Shown here piece by piece: positions 8,439-17,700 of a stretch of 64,000 nucleotides of DNA (its first letter is position 1; every line of letters begins with the position of its first letter). The stretch spans positions 310,001-374,000 of the forward strand of contig NZ_WHUF01000001.1 in assembly GCF_009380165.1 (NCBI RefSeq), written 5' to 3'. The notes below the pieces were generated by a model. That model made no database searches. It was not told where the DNA came from and saw only the letters and a program-made list of their open reading frames with translations. The DNA is from Rugamonas rivuli (GTDB taxonomy: Bacteria > Pseudomonadota > Gammaproteobacteria > Burkholderiales > Burkholderiaceae_D). The translations under genes were made by a program, and so were the position numbers.

Positions 8439-9761
8439 ATGAACACCACCACTACCGCCACACCGTGGCCGGCGGCGTCCGTTCTGGACGGCGCCTACAG
8501 GAAGGCCAGCTGGCACCTGATACCGTTTATCTTCGTCTGCTACTTCTTCAACTACCTGGACCGCGTCAACGTCGGCTTCGCCAAGCTGGAGATGCTGGAC
8601 GCTCTCCAGTTGAGCAATACTGTCTACGGCCTGGGCGCCGGCATCTTCTTCATTGGCTATGTACTCAGCGGCGTGCCGAGCAACCTGATCCTCCACAAGA
8701 TCGGCGCCCGGCGCTGGATCGCCGTGATGATGGTGGCCTGGGGCAGCCTGTCGGCCTGCATGCTGTTCGTGCACAACCCGGTGTCGTTCTACGTGCTGCG
8801 CTTCTTCACCGGCGTGGCCGAGGCCGGCTTCTTCCCTGGCATGGTGCTGTACTTCACCCACTGGTTCCCGGCACAGAAGCGCGGGCAGGTGATGGCTCTG
8901 TTCATGTCTGCGATACCGATTTCCGGCCTGGTCGGCGGCCCGCTGTCGGGCTGGATGTTGCAGCATTTCTCGGCCGGGCAGGCCGGCATGGCGGGCTGGC
9001 AGTGGCTGTTCCTGCTGCAGGGCTTGCCGACCGTGCTGCTGGGCGTGGGCGTCTACTTCTACCTGAACGACGGTATCTCGCAGGCCAAGTGGCTGAGCAC
9101 CGAGGAAAAAGCCGCGATGCAGGCCGCGCTGGCCAGCGATGAAAAGCAGCGCCAGGCTAACAGCACTGTCGGCCAATCCTTCGCGGACGTGGTACGCAAC
9201 GGCAACGTGTGGATGCTGGGCGTGCTGTACTTCTGCATCCAGATGGGCGTGTATGCGATCAACTTCTGGCTGCCTTCCATCATCAAGTCGCTGGGCTTCC
9301 AGAGCTCGGTGGCGGTGGGCTGGCTGAGCACCATCCCTTATCTGTGCGCCGCCATCTTCATGGTCTGGGCCGGCCGCTCGGCCGACCGCCGCCGCGAACG
9401 CCGCTGGCACGTCAGCCTGCCGATGCTGATGGGCTTTACCGGCCTGATGATGGCCGCCAATTTCTCCAGCAATGTGGTGGTCGTGATGGTCGGCCTGAGC
9501 ATGGCGACCATGGGCGCGCTGGCGGCGCTGGCGATGTTCTGGTCCTTGCCGTCGGCCTTCCTGGGCAGCGCGGCGGCCGCCGCCGGGCTGGCGCTGATTA
9601 ACTCGCTGGGCCAGATCGCCGGTTTCGTCAGTCCCTTCCTGGTCGGCTGGATCAAGGACGCGACCCAGAGCACCGACACGGCGCTGTATATTTTGTCCAG
9701 CGTGCTGCTGCTTGGTGCGATACTGGTACTGCGCGTACCCGCCAAGCTGGTCAACCGTTGA
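8439..9761 (+). CDS. MFS transporter, anion:cation symporter family (sugar-acid carrier)
   Basis: 440 residues with 12 membrane helices, inner membrane. Helix 1 carries FFNYLDRVNVGFAK and the loop after helix 2 follows the ACS-family pattern (YVLSGVPSNLILHKIGARRW). The ACS family imports organic anions such as tartrate, glucarate, galactonate or glycerate. It is followed after 12 bp by glycerate kinase and faces a CdaR regulator, so a glycerate, glucarate or galactarate-type substrate is likely. A good ribosome site (AAGGAGA) supports the start. Confidence 0.9.
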   Translation: MNTTTTATPWPAASVLDGAYRKASWHLIPFIFVCYFFNYLDRVNVGFAKLEMLDALQLSNTVYGLGAGIFFIGYVLSGVPSNLILHKIGARRWIAVMMVAWGSLSACMLFVHNPVSFYVLRFFTGVAEAGFFPGMVLYFTHWFPAQKRGQVMALFMSAIPISGLVGGPLSGWMLQHFSAGQAGMAGWQWLFLLQGLPTVLLGVGVYFYLNDGISQAKWLSTEEKAAMQAALASDEKQRQANSTVGQSFADVVRNGNVWMLGVLYFCIQMGVYAINFWLPSIIKSLGFQSSVAVGWLSTIPYLCAAIFMVWAGRSADRRRERRWHVSLPMLMGFTGLMMAANFSSNVVVVMVGLSMATMGALAALAMFWSLPSAFLGSAAAAAGLALINSLGQIAGFVSPFLVGWIKDATQSTDTALYILSSVLLLGAILVLRVPAKLVNR

Positions 9762-9773
9762 TAGAGTTCTTCG

Positions 9774-10913
9774 ATGAAAATAGTCATAGCGCCCGATTCG
9801 TTTAAGGAAAGCCTGACCGCCATGGCGGTCGCCAACGAAATCGAGGCCGGCTTCCGCGAGTTCTATCCCGATGCCGAGTACGTCAAGCTGCCAGTGGCCG
9901 ACGGCGGCGAAGGCACGGTCCAGGCGATGATAGACGCCAGCGGCGGCCGCCGCGTGAACTTGTCGGTGTCCGGCCCGCTGGGCGAGCCGGTGGACGCGTT
10001 CTACGGCCTGATGGGCGACGGCGCGACGGCGGTGATCGAGATGGCCGCCGCCAGCGGCCTGGAGCTGGTGCCCACGGCCCTGCGCGACCCGCTGCGCACC
10101 AGCAGCTACGGCACTGGCCAGCTGATCCGCAACGCGCTCGACGCCGGCGCCCGCCGCTTCGTGCTGGGCGTGGGCGGCAGCGCCACCAACGACGGCGGCG
10201 CCGGCATGGTGCAGGCGCTGGGCGGACGCTTGCTCGATGCCGGCGGTGGTGAATTGCCGCCAGGCGGCGGCGCGCTGGACCGTTTGCAGCACATCGACCT
10301 GTCCGGCCTGGACGGGCGCATCAAGGACTGCGTGTTCGACATCGCCTGCGATGTCAGCAATCCGCTGGTGGGGCCGCAGGGCGCCTCGCACATCTTCGGC
10401 CCGCAGAAGGGCGCCACGCCGGCGATGGTCGAGCAGCTGGACGCCAATCTGCGCCACTACGCCGACGTCATCGAACGCGAGCTGGGCCAACAGGTGGCCG
10501 ACGTGCCCGGCGCCGGCGCGGGCGGCGGCATCGGCGCGGCCATGCTGGTGTTCCTGGGCGGCAGCTTGCGTCCCGGAAGCGAGATCGTGACGGCGGCGGT
10601 CGGCCTCGACGCGGCCGTGGCCGACGCCGACCTGGTCATCACCGGCGAAGGCCGCATCGACAGCCAGACCATCCATGGCAAGACGCCAATCGGCGTGGCC
10701 CGCGTGGCGCAGCGGCACGGCAAGCCGGTGGTCGCCATCGCCGGCTGCCTGGCGCCGGGCGCGGCCGTCGTGCATGGACATGGGATAGCCGCCGTGTTCA
10801 GCGCGGTCAGCCGGCCCTGCACGGTCGAGCAGGCGCTGGCCGAGGCGGCGCAGAATGTGCGCAGTGCCGCGCGCAATGTGGCGGCCGTGCTCAGCCTGGG
10901 CGCGCGCCTGTAG
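9774..10913 (+). CDS. garK: Glycerate kinase (glycerate 2-kinase type)
   Basis: 379 residues, the normal length of the GlxK/GarK family. Phosphorylates D-glycerate with ATP, giving 2-phosphoglycerate for lower glycolysis; cytosolic. Family motifs: APDSFKESL at 6-14, VADGGEGT near 42, GVGGSATNDGGAGM in the middle, and ITGEGRIDSQT late. It lies 12 bp after the MFS carrier and so closes a transport-plus-kinase operon that feeds glycerate from sugar-diacid breakdown into central metabolism. No tartronate semialdehyde reductase or aldolase gene is present in the window. Confidence 0.93.
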   Translation: MKIVIAPDSFKESLTAMAVANEIEAGFREFYPDAEYVKLPVADGGEGTVQAMIDASGGRRVNLSVSGPLGEPVDAFYGLMGDGATAVIEMAAASGLELVPTALRDPLRTSSYGTGQLIRNALDAGARRFVLGVGGSATNDGGAGMVQALGGRLLDAGGGELPPGGGALDRLQHIDLSGLDGRIKDCVFDIACDVSNPLVGPQGASHIFGPQKGATPAMVEQLDANLRHYADVIERELGQQVADVPGAGAGGGIGAAMLVFLGGSLRPGSEIVTAAVGLDAAVADADLVITGEGRIDSQTIHGKTPIGVARVAQRHGKPVVAIAGCLAPGAAVVHGHGIAAVFSAVSRPCTVEQALAEAAQNVRSAARNVAAVLSLGARL

Positions 10914-10981
10914 TATCGGCGCTGGTCGCGGCGCATCTGTGCTAGAGTTGTTCTCGTGTAAGTAAATGACACCGAGAATGA

Positions 10982-13900
10982 ATGAAGTCTGCCGCACACC
11001 GCCCGCTACCTTCGATACGAGCGCAAATTTACACGCTAGTGTGGGCCTGCGCGCTGCCTGCCATCGTCGGTTTTGCGCTGCTGGCGAATAATTTCTACGA
11101 ACGCGAACGCGGCCAGATCCAGCTCGAATCGCTGATCACCGCCCGCGCACTGATCCAGGCGGTGGACCGCGACCTCAACACCGGCATCACGATGGCGCTG
11201 GCGCTGGCCAATTCGCCCAGCCTCGACAACAACGACCTCGCCGCCTTCCATGCGCTGGCGAGCAAGGCGCTGCGGCCCGAGTTCCCCGGATTTAATTTCG
11301 TGCTCAGCGACCGCGACTCGGTGCAGCTGCTCAATACCGTGCGTCCTTTCGGCACGCCCATGCCCGACCCCGGCAGCCTGGAACGGATCCGGAAAGTGTT
11401 CGACACCGGCCGCACCGTGATCTCCGACGTTTTCATCGGCGGCGCCCTGAAGCGGCCGCTGGTGGCCGTGCATGTGCCGGTGCTCAGGAACGGCAAGGTG
11501 ATCTACTGCCTGTCCGTCGCCTTCGTGCCGGAACGCCTGGGCATGGTGCTGCGCGAGCAGCGCCTGCCGACCGACCGCGTGGCCGGCATCTTCGATTCGC
11601 AAGGCGTGATCGTGGCGCGCACGCGCGAGCCGGAAAAATATGTCGGCAAACGCGGCTCGCCGTCGTTGCTGGCCAAGATGGGCGGTAGCGGCGAGGCGGC
11701 CATCGAAACGAACACACTGGAAGGCATGCCGGTGTATTCGATGTACAGCCATTCCCGCATATCCGGTTGGGCGGTGGTGATCGGTGTACCGCGCAGCACC
11801 GTGCTGGCCGAGATGGTGGCGTCGATACGCTGGATCACGCTGATCGTGGCCGGTCTGCTGGTCCTCGGCGTGGTGTTGGCCTGGTACTTCGCCCGCCGCA
11901 TGGGCCATTCGGTCCGGGCGCTATCCTATGCCGCCAGCGCGCTGGGCAAGGACACCGACCTGCGGCTGGACCGCGTGCGGCCAGTGTTCCGCGAGGCCGA
12001 CGACGCCATCCACACCTTGCAGGCGGTGGAGTCGGAACTGCAGCGCTACCGCCACCGCCTGGAAAGCGCGATCGAGGAACGCACCTTGCAGCTGCAATCG
12101 GCGCAGCGCGAGGCCAGCGATAAGGAGCTGCGCACCCGCACCGTGATGGATAACGTCGGCGACGGCATCATCACCATCAACGCGGACGGCGTGATCGAAT
12201 CCTTCAACCGCGCCGCCTGCAGCATCTTCGGCTACACGCCGCAGGAGGCCATAGGCGCCAACATCATGCGTCTGATGCCGGAGTCCATGCGCGGCGCCCA
12301 CCACGCCGGCATGGCGCGCTACCTGGCGGGCGGCGCTCCCACGGTCGTCGGCAAGAACAACGTGGAGTTGCAAGGACTGCGCAAGGACGGCACCACCTTC
12401 GTGCTGGAGCTGTCGATACGGGCGCTGTTCGTCGAAGGCCATCATCTGTTCGTCGGCATTGTGCGCGATGTCACGGAGCGCAAACGGGGAGAGCGGGAGC
12501 TGCGGCAGGCCATGGAGCAGGCGCAGATCGCCAGCGCCGCCAAGGATGTCTTCGTGGCCAATATGAGCCACGAACTGCGCACACCGATGAACGCGGTGCT
12601 GGGCATGGCCCACCTGCTCAACACCACCGGCCTGTCGCCTGAGCAGGGCCGCTACCTGGAGATGATACGGGCGTCCGGGCAATCGCTGCTCGGCATCCTC
12701 AACGACATCCTCGATTTCTCCAAGATGAACGCCGGGAAGATCGAAATGCATCCGGTGCGCTTCCAGTTGGACGACGTGCTGCATTCGCTGGCCAGCATTA
12801 TGAGCATCAGCGTCGGCGAGAAGAACCTGGAGCTGTGCCTGGGCGTGGAGCTGGACGTGCCGCGCGTGCTGGTCGGCGATGCGCTGCGGCTGCAGCAGAT
12901 CCTGGTCAACCTGACTGGCAACGCCATCAAGTTCACCGAACAGGGCGAGGTCTCGGTGCTGGTGGAGCGCGCGGCCGGCGACGGCGCGGTGCTGTTGCGC
13001 TTCACCGTGCGCGACACCGGCATCGGCATGAGCGAAGAACAGCTGGCGCGTTTGTTCTCGCCGTTCACGCAGGGCGACCTGTCCACCACGCGGCGCTTCG
13101 GCGGCACGGGCCTGGGCCTGACCATCTCCAAGGGCTTGATCGAGCTGCTGGGCGGCGCGATAGAAGTGAGCAGCACCGTGGGGCTGGGCAGCGCCTTCTC
13201 CTTCACGCTGCCGATGAAGCAGGGCGAAGGCGCCGAGGCGTTGAAGCCGGCCCACCGCCGCCATTTGCTGGTGGTGGACGACAATCCGACCAGCCGTTCC
13301 TACCTCGGCAAGACCATCCAGGCCTGGGGTTGGACCTGCGACATCGTCGCCACCGGGACGGAGGCGCTGGCGCTGCTGCGCTCCGGCCGCGCCTACGACG
13401 CCGCGCTGGTCGACTGGCAGATGCCGGACATGGACGGCCCGGCCATCATGCGTGCGGTGCAGCAGGAATCCGGCACGCCGGTGATCTGCATGGTCAACGC
13501 CTACGGCCGCAGCAAGCTGGTTCAGGACATGGAGGCCGTCACCGCGCCGGTGTTCCTGACCAAGCCGGTGACGGCGTCCAGCCTGTACGACGCGGTGCAG
13601 ACTGCATTGGCGCACCGCCATGGCGAGGCCGCCGCCGGTCCTGCCGCGCCGGGGCCGAAGGTGCTGTCCGGCGTGCGCGTGCTGCTGGTGGAGGACAACC
13701 CGATCAACCAGCAGGTGGCCAAGGGCATACTGGAGCAGGCGGGCGCCGTGGTGGCCGTGGGTGAAAACGGCGAGGAAGCGCTCAAGCTGCTGCGCGACGG
13801 CCTGCAATGCGACCTGGTGCTGATGGATGTGCAGATGCCGGTGATGGACGGCTTCACGGCGACCCGCGCGATACGCGGTGAGCTGCGCATGACGCTGCCG

Positions 13901-14044
13901 GTGATCGCCATGACGGCCGGCGTGATGGAATCGGAACGCGAACAATGCATCGCCGCCGGCATGGATGATTTCATCGGCAAGCCGGTCGACGTCGATCAGA
14001 TGTTCGCCACCATCGCCAAGCATCTGCGCTGGGTGGCGGCCTAG
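10982..14044 (+). CDS. Hybrid sensor histidine kinase with PAS domain and two receiver domains
   Basis: 1020 residues. An N-terminal membrane helix (about 17-37), a periplasmic sensor of roughly 240 residues with Cache-like content, a second helix (about 280-303), a HAMP-like linker and a coiled stretch. Then a PAS domain (about 385-500), HisKA with phospho-acceptor H530 in MSHELRTPMN, HATPase (about 640-750, with TGIGMSEEQ and GGTGLGL), receiver 1 with D811 in LVDWQMPDMDG, and receiver 2 with D949 in LMDVQMPVMDG. No output or HPt domain, so it must hand its phosphate to a separate HPt protein. Its stop shares the palindrome CTAG with the stop of the convergent gene. No cognate regulator is adjacent. 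Confidence 0.93.
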   Translation: MKSAAHRPLPSIRAQIYTLVWACALPAIVGFALLANNFYERERGQIQLESLITARALIQAVDRDLNTGITMALALANSPSLDNNDLAAFHALASKALRPEFPGFNFVLSDRDSVQLLNTVRPFGTPMPDPGSLERIRKVFDTGRTVISDVFIGGALKRPLVAVHVPVLRNGKVIYCLSVAFVPERLGMVLREQRLPTDRVAGIFDSQGVIVARTREPEKYVGKRGSPSLLAKMGGSGEAAIETNTLEGMPVYSMYSHSRISGWAVVIGVPRSTVLAEMVASIRWITLIVAGLLVLGVVLAWYFARRMGHSVRALSYAASALGKDTDLRLDRVRPVFREADDAIHTLQAVESELQRYRHRLESAIEERTLQLQSAQREASDKELRTRTVMDNVGDGIITINADGVIESFNRAACSIFGYTPQEAIGANIMRLMPESMRGAHHAGMARYLAGGAPTVVGKNNVELQGLRKDGTTFVLELSIRALFVEGHHLFVGIVRDVTERKRGERELRQAMEQAQIASAAKDVFVANMSHELRTPMNAVLGMAHLLNTTGLSPEQGRYLEMIRASGQSLLGILNDILDFSKMNAGKIEMHPVRFQLDDVLHSLASIMSISVGEKNLELCLGVELDVPRVLVGDALRLQQILVNLTGNAIKFTEQGEVSVLVERAAGDGAVLLRFTVRDTGIGMSEEQLARLFSPFTQGDLSTTRRFGGTGLGLTISKGLIELLGGAIEVSSTVGLGSAFSFTLPMKQGEGAEALKPAHRRHLLVVDDNPTSRSYLGKTIQAWGWTCDIVATGTEALALLRSGRAYDAALVDWQMPDMDGPAIMRAVQQESGTPVICMVNAYGRSKLVQDMEAVTAPVFLTKPVTASSLYDAVQTALAHRHGEAAAGPAAPGPKVLSGVRVLLVEDNPINQQVAKGILEQAGAVVAVGENGEEALKLLRDGLQCDLVLMDVQMPVMDGFTATRAIRGELRMTLPVIAMTAGVMESEREQCIAAGMDDFIGKPVDVDQMFATIAKHLRWVAA

Positions 14045-15333
14045 AAGAAAGTGTTGATGGCGCGTTGCACGGTGTAGTCATCGTCCACGGCCAGCAGCAG
14101 TGGCCACTTGTCGAAGGTGGTGCAGGGGTGCGAGATGCCGCAGCCTATCAGGTCGCCCACCGCTAACTCTCCAACGATGGCATGGCCTTCGGGCAGGCGC
14201 AGGTACGCGTGCTGGTCGTTCATCTTCTCGATGCGGCAGCCCTCGGGCAGCGCGGACGGCAGGCCGGCGCCGGGGCGGTGCGAAACCAGGGCGCGCGGCA
14301 GCTCCATGTCGTAGGAGGCGTCGCGCTTGCCCATGCCCAGGATAGCCAACGTTGGCTCGGGCCGCGACAGCACCATGCTCCACACCTCCAGCGCCGGCCG
14401 CAGGCCTTGGCCGGGCGCGTAGCCCTCGCGTGTGTTCAGTTGTTCGATCAGGTCGTGATAGAAGCCGTGGTCATTGGTCAGGTAGCAGCCGCTGCGCAGT
14501 ACCGGCAGCACGGGGCGCGACAAATCCTGGACTTGCGCGAAGCCGCTGGCGACGAAATCGAAATACGCCGATCCGCCTGCGGTCAGCAGGATTTCGCTTC
14601 GCTTGAACAGACGCTCGGCATCGGCCTGGCGCAGCAGGTCCGACAGCTGGGCCACGAAATGGCGTACTTGCTCGTGGTCCTTGTCGCGGTCGGGGCTGAC
14701 CAGCAGGCCTTCGTAGCCCTCGATGCCGGCCAGTTCCAGGCCCGGCGCGGCGGCGATCTCACGCGCCAGCGCCAGTGCTTCCTCCATGCTGCGGCAGCCG
14801 GCGCGCTTGCCGGCCAGGCCCAGTTCCACCAGCAGCGGCAAGGGCCGCTCGATGCCTGCCTGCTGCGCCAATTGCGACAGCCGCGCAACGCCGGCGCTGG
14901 AATCGGCCAGTGCGAAAAATTCAAACGATGGATCGTCGCGCATCAGCGTCAGTACGGCGCCGATGTCGGCGGGCGCCACCAGCTGGTTCGCCAGCAGCAC
15001 GCGCCGCACGCCGTGGCGGTGGGCGATCTGCGTCTGCGACACCGTCGCCAGCGTCATGCCCCAGGCGCCGTTGGACAGTTGGGCGTCGAACAGCTGCGGG
15101 CTCATAGTGGTCTTGCCGTGCGGGGCGAGTTGTACGCCGTAGCGATCGCAGAAGCCGCGCATCCATTGCAGATTGTGTTCCAGCGCCGAGGACTTCAGCA
15201 GTGCGACCGGGAAGCTGGTGTCGGCGTTCAGCACGTTCCATCGACGTGCGCCGATGTCGCCCTGGCGCAGCGGCGCGGTGATCGGCAAGCCTTTGACGCC
15301 GGGTTGCAGTAGTTGGTTTTCCAGTTCCATCAT
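14041..15333 (-). CDS. PLP-dependent D-threonine aldolase/D-serine dehydratase-like enzyme (amino acid deaminase)
   Basis: 430 residues from the ATG at 15333 (a second ATG follows at once). The longer frame up to 15462 would overlap the upstream gene by over 100 bases and is not needed. An alanine-racemase-type N-terminal barrel carries the PLP lysine K74 in APHGKTTMSP, followed by the C-terminal beta domain with a metal-site-like GCGISHPCTTFDKW near the end, as in DSD1/D-threonine aldolases. These enzymes act on D-hydroxy amino acids. It lies 14 bp after the hypothetical gene at 15348 and forms an operon with it. The exact substrate is open. Confidence 0.82.
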   Translation of the reverse strand: MMELENQLLQPGVKGLPITAPLRQGDIGARRWNVLNADTSFPVALLKSSALEHNLQWMRGFCDRYGVQLAPHGKTTMSPQLFDAQLSNGAWGMTLATVSQTQIAHRHGVRRVLLANQLVAPADIGAVLTLMRDDPSFEFFALADSSAGVARLSQLAQQAGIERPLPLLVELGLAGKRAGCRSMEEALALAREIAAAPGLELAGIEGYEGLLVSPDRDKDHEQVRHFVAQLSDLLRQADAERLFKRSEILLTAGGSAYFDFVASGFAQVQDLSRPVLPVLRSGCYLTNDHGFYHDLIEQLNTREGYAPGQGLRPALEVWSMVLSRPEPTLAILGMGKRDASYDMELPRALVSHRPGAGLPSALPEGCRIEKMNDQHAYLRLPEGHAIVGELAVGDLIGCGISHPCTTFDKWPLLLAVDDDYTVQRAINTFF

Positions 15334-15347
15334 AGGGGCGGTGCGTG

Positions 15348-16544
15348 TCAAGTGGTGCTCCTGCGGTCGAAAGAGTGGAGTGCTGCGCCCAGTGCCTGGA
15401 GGCGGTCGCGGCGCAGCATGCCGTAGTTGTAGAAGCCGAGATGACGGATACCCAGGTCCCACAGGCCTTGCAGCGCCTGCGGCAGCTGTGCGCCGTCGTC
15501 GAGATCGGGCGGGCCGGGACGCAGGATGGCGCGGATGCAGTCCGGTGTGCCGATGCGGCGGATGCTGTCCCAGGCGTCGCTGCGGACGGCGGCGGCATCG
15601 GCTTCGTAGAACGGAATCTCCAGCCAGTCCGCGACCTTGGACAGCGCGTGCAGGTCGGTGCCTTCCAGCCAGCTTTGGGCGGTAGGGCGCTGCACCGTCG
15701 CCACCACGGACAGCTGCACCTGCGGCGGCATGGCGGCGCGGATGGCGGCGACCAGTTGCGTGACGCGGTCCTGCCGCAGTCGGTTCAAGGCGGCCAGGGC
15801 GCGGTCTTCCAGCAGGTCGGCGCTCAGCCAGGCGGCTGCCTGCGCTGGCGTGGCGTCAACCGGCGCATCGAGATAGCTGTCGATGTTGCGGCGGACGCGC
15901 TGGCGCAGGCCGTCCATGTCGATGTCCGCGGCCTGGCCTGCGGCCATGCAGGCATCGCAGAAGCACAGGCCCAGCATGGAGTCCAGCCAAAGGTTGCTGC
16001 GCACTTGCGCGAATTCGTGATGGTAGCCGTGGGCGTAGGGCAGCCAGCCCGGCGTCTCGACCACCACGCTGGCGACGCCGCGCGCGGCCACGTCGGCGCT
16101 GAGTGCGACGGCGTAGTCGAACACCGGCTGCTGCATGGGACAAAGGCTGTACAGGTAGCCGTCGCCGTAGGCGTTGCGGGCGGTGTATTGCGGGTGTGCG
16201 GCGCCGAGGCGGCTGTTATGCAGCAGCACAGTCCACGCGTGCACCGCGACTCCGCCATTGGCGACGAGCTTGGGTAGCACTTCGCGCAGCGCCGGGTCGG
16301 AGTGGGCTTGCGGCTTGATGTCGCCGTAGCGCGCCATGTCCGGCTCGAAGTAGACCACGCCGTCTTCGGGGAAGACGACACGTGGTCCGCTGGACGCATG
16401 TGGGCGCAGGAATTTTCCGGCATGGTAGCTGACGGCGAGCGTCGCGCCGTTCATGCCCAGGCTGCGGGCCTGGTCTACAAAGCGGTCCACATCCGTGACG
16501 TCCCACGGATAACAATACAGCGAGGTGTTGTTTGGAGAATTCAT
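15348..16544 (-). CDS. Hypothetical protein, possibly a TIM-barrel glycosidase-like fold
   Basis: 398 residues from the ATG at 16544; an in-frame ATG at 16589 would add 15 Arg/Met-rich residues that look non-coding. I do not recognise a named family. The protein starts with YCYPWDVTDVDRFVDQA, contains VVETPGWLPYAHGYHHEF and a LCFCDACM cysteine cluster, and ends in GIRHLGFYNYGM. Alternating beta strands and helices and the Cys cluster resemble barrel proteins related to glycoside hydrolases. No signal peptide, so cytosolic. It is the first gene of an operon with the D-threonine-aldolase-like enzyme, so a role in processing the same compound is likely. Confidence 0.65.
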   Translation of the reverse strand: MNSPNNTSLYCYPWDVTDVDRFVDQARSLGMNGATLAVSYHAGKFLRPHASSGPRVVFPEDGVVYFEPDMARYGDIKPQAHSDPALREVLPKLVANGGVAVHAWTVLLHNSRLGAAHPQYTARNAYGDGYLYSLCPMQQPVFDYAVALSADVAARGVASVVVETPGWLPYAHGYHHEFAQVRSNLWLDSMLGLCFCDACMAAGQAADIDMDGLRQRVRRNIDSYLDAPVDATPAQAAAWLSADLLEDRALAALNRLRQDRVTQLVAAIRAAMPPQVQLSVVATVQRPTAQSWLEGTDLHALSKVADWLEIPFYEADAAAVRSDAWDSIRRIGTPDCIRAILRPGPPDLDDGAQLPQALQGLWDLGIRHLGFYNYGMLRRDRLQALGAALHSFDRRSTT

Positions 16545-16680
16545 GCGCGTCATTCTAGCCCAAGGCCGGGGATCGCGGCGCATCTTCAATCCTGCGTTGA
16601 AGGTCTTTCAAGGGCTGGGCCAATTCTCAATTGGCGTTCCGGGCGGGAGAATGGACCACTTCATCATCAGGGAATGAATT

Positions 16681-17664
16681 ATGAAAAACAGCTCTACGCT
16701 GGCGCCGCAGCGCCGCCAGTTCTTGACGCAGGCTGCCGGTGGCGCGGCCTTGCTGGCCGCCGGCATGGCGCACGGTACTCCGGCTCCCGCTACGGGTGGC
16801 GCTGCGCCTGGGGCCTTCTGGCCGAACGGTGCGCGGCTCGTGATCTCGATCTCCATGCAGTTCGAAGCGGGCGGCCAGCCGGTCAAGGGGGCCGACAGCC
16901 CTTTCCCCAAAGTGGACTTCCCGGCCGGCGTGCCGTCGGATGCAGCGGCCAATACCTGGTTTGCCTACGGCTACCGCGAGGGCTTGCCGCGCATGCTGGA
17001 CCTGTGGGACAAGCACGGCGTGAAGGTGACGTCGCACATGATAGGCGAGGCCGCGCGCCGGCATCCGGAGCTGGCGAGGGAAATCGTCAAGCGCGGGCAT
17101 GAAGCGTCCGGCCACGGGCCGCGCTGGAGTTCGCAGTACGCGATGAACCGCAAGGACGAGCGTGCATTCCTCGTCGCCGGCCGCGAGATGGTGCAGCAGG
17201 CGACGGGCGAGCAGACCGTCGGCTACAACTGCAACTGGCTGCGCCGCGGTCCGAATACCTTGTCGCTGTTGCAGGAGCTGGGCTTCCTCTACCATATCGA
17301 CGACGTCAGCCGCGACGAGCCGTTTATCGAACAGGTGAATGGCCGCGATTTTGTCGTGGTGCCGTACACGCTGCGTAACAACGATATCCTTCTGATCGAG
17401 GGGCGCAATTATTCGCCGCAGGATTTCCTGGCGCAGATCAAGGGCGAATTCGACCAGCTGTACGAAGAAGCCGGAACACGCCGCCGCATGATGTCGATCA
17501 GCGCGCACGACCGCATCAGCGGCACGCCGCAGATGGTGCGGGTGTGGGATGAGTTCCTGACTTATGCCCGCAGCAAGGCCGGCGTGGCTTTCATGCGCAA
17601 GGACGATATCGCCCGCTACGCTCTGGGCAGCCCTTTGACGGTGCGGGAGAGCGAAACCATCTGA
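16681..17664 (+). CDS. Tat-exported polysaccharide deacetylase-family protein (PuuE-like)
   Basis: 327 residues. A twin-arginine signal (QRRQFLTQAA at 10-19, then an Ala-rich hydrophobic stretch ending near AHG) sends the folded enzyme to the periplasm. The body is a NodB-type barrel of the PuuE/allantoinase-like branch: the first motif is ISISMQFEAGG instead of the usual DDG motif, and the second is EASGHGPRW. That branch contains amide hydrolases acting on small compounds rather than chitin. The next gene, 36 bp on, also encodes a Tat-exported enzyme, so the pair probably handle one substrate in the periplasm. It diverges from the gene at 16544. Confidence 0.82.
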   Translation: MKNSSTLAPQRRQFLTQAAGGAALLAAGMAHGTPAPATGGAAPGAFWPNGARLVISISMQFEAGGQPVKGADSPFPKVDFPAGVPSDAAANTWFAYGYREGLPRMLDLWDKHGVKVTSHMIGEAARRHPELAREIVKRGHEASGHGPRWSSQYAMNRKDERAFLVAGREMVQQATGEQTVGYNCNWLRRGPNTLSLLQELGFLYHIDDVSRDEPFIEQVNGRDFVVVPYTLRNNDILLIEGRNYSPQDFLAQIKGEFDQLYEEAGTRRRMMSISAHDRISGTPQMVRVWDEFLTYARSKAGVAFMRKDDIARYALGSPLTVRESETI

Positions 17665-17700
17665 TATATTGGGCGCTCCAATTCGTCGACAGGAGTTTGC

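Noticed and set aside
8400..10997. Minus-strand frame of 865 codons across the MFS and glycerate kinase genes
   Set aside because: Runs opposite to two well-identified genes and has Arg/His/Gln composition with no motif.
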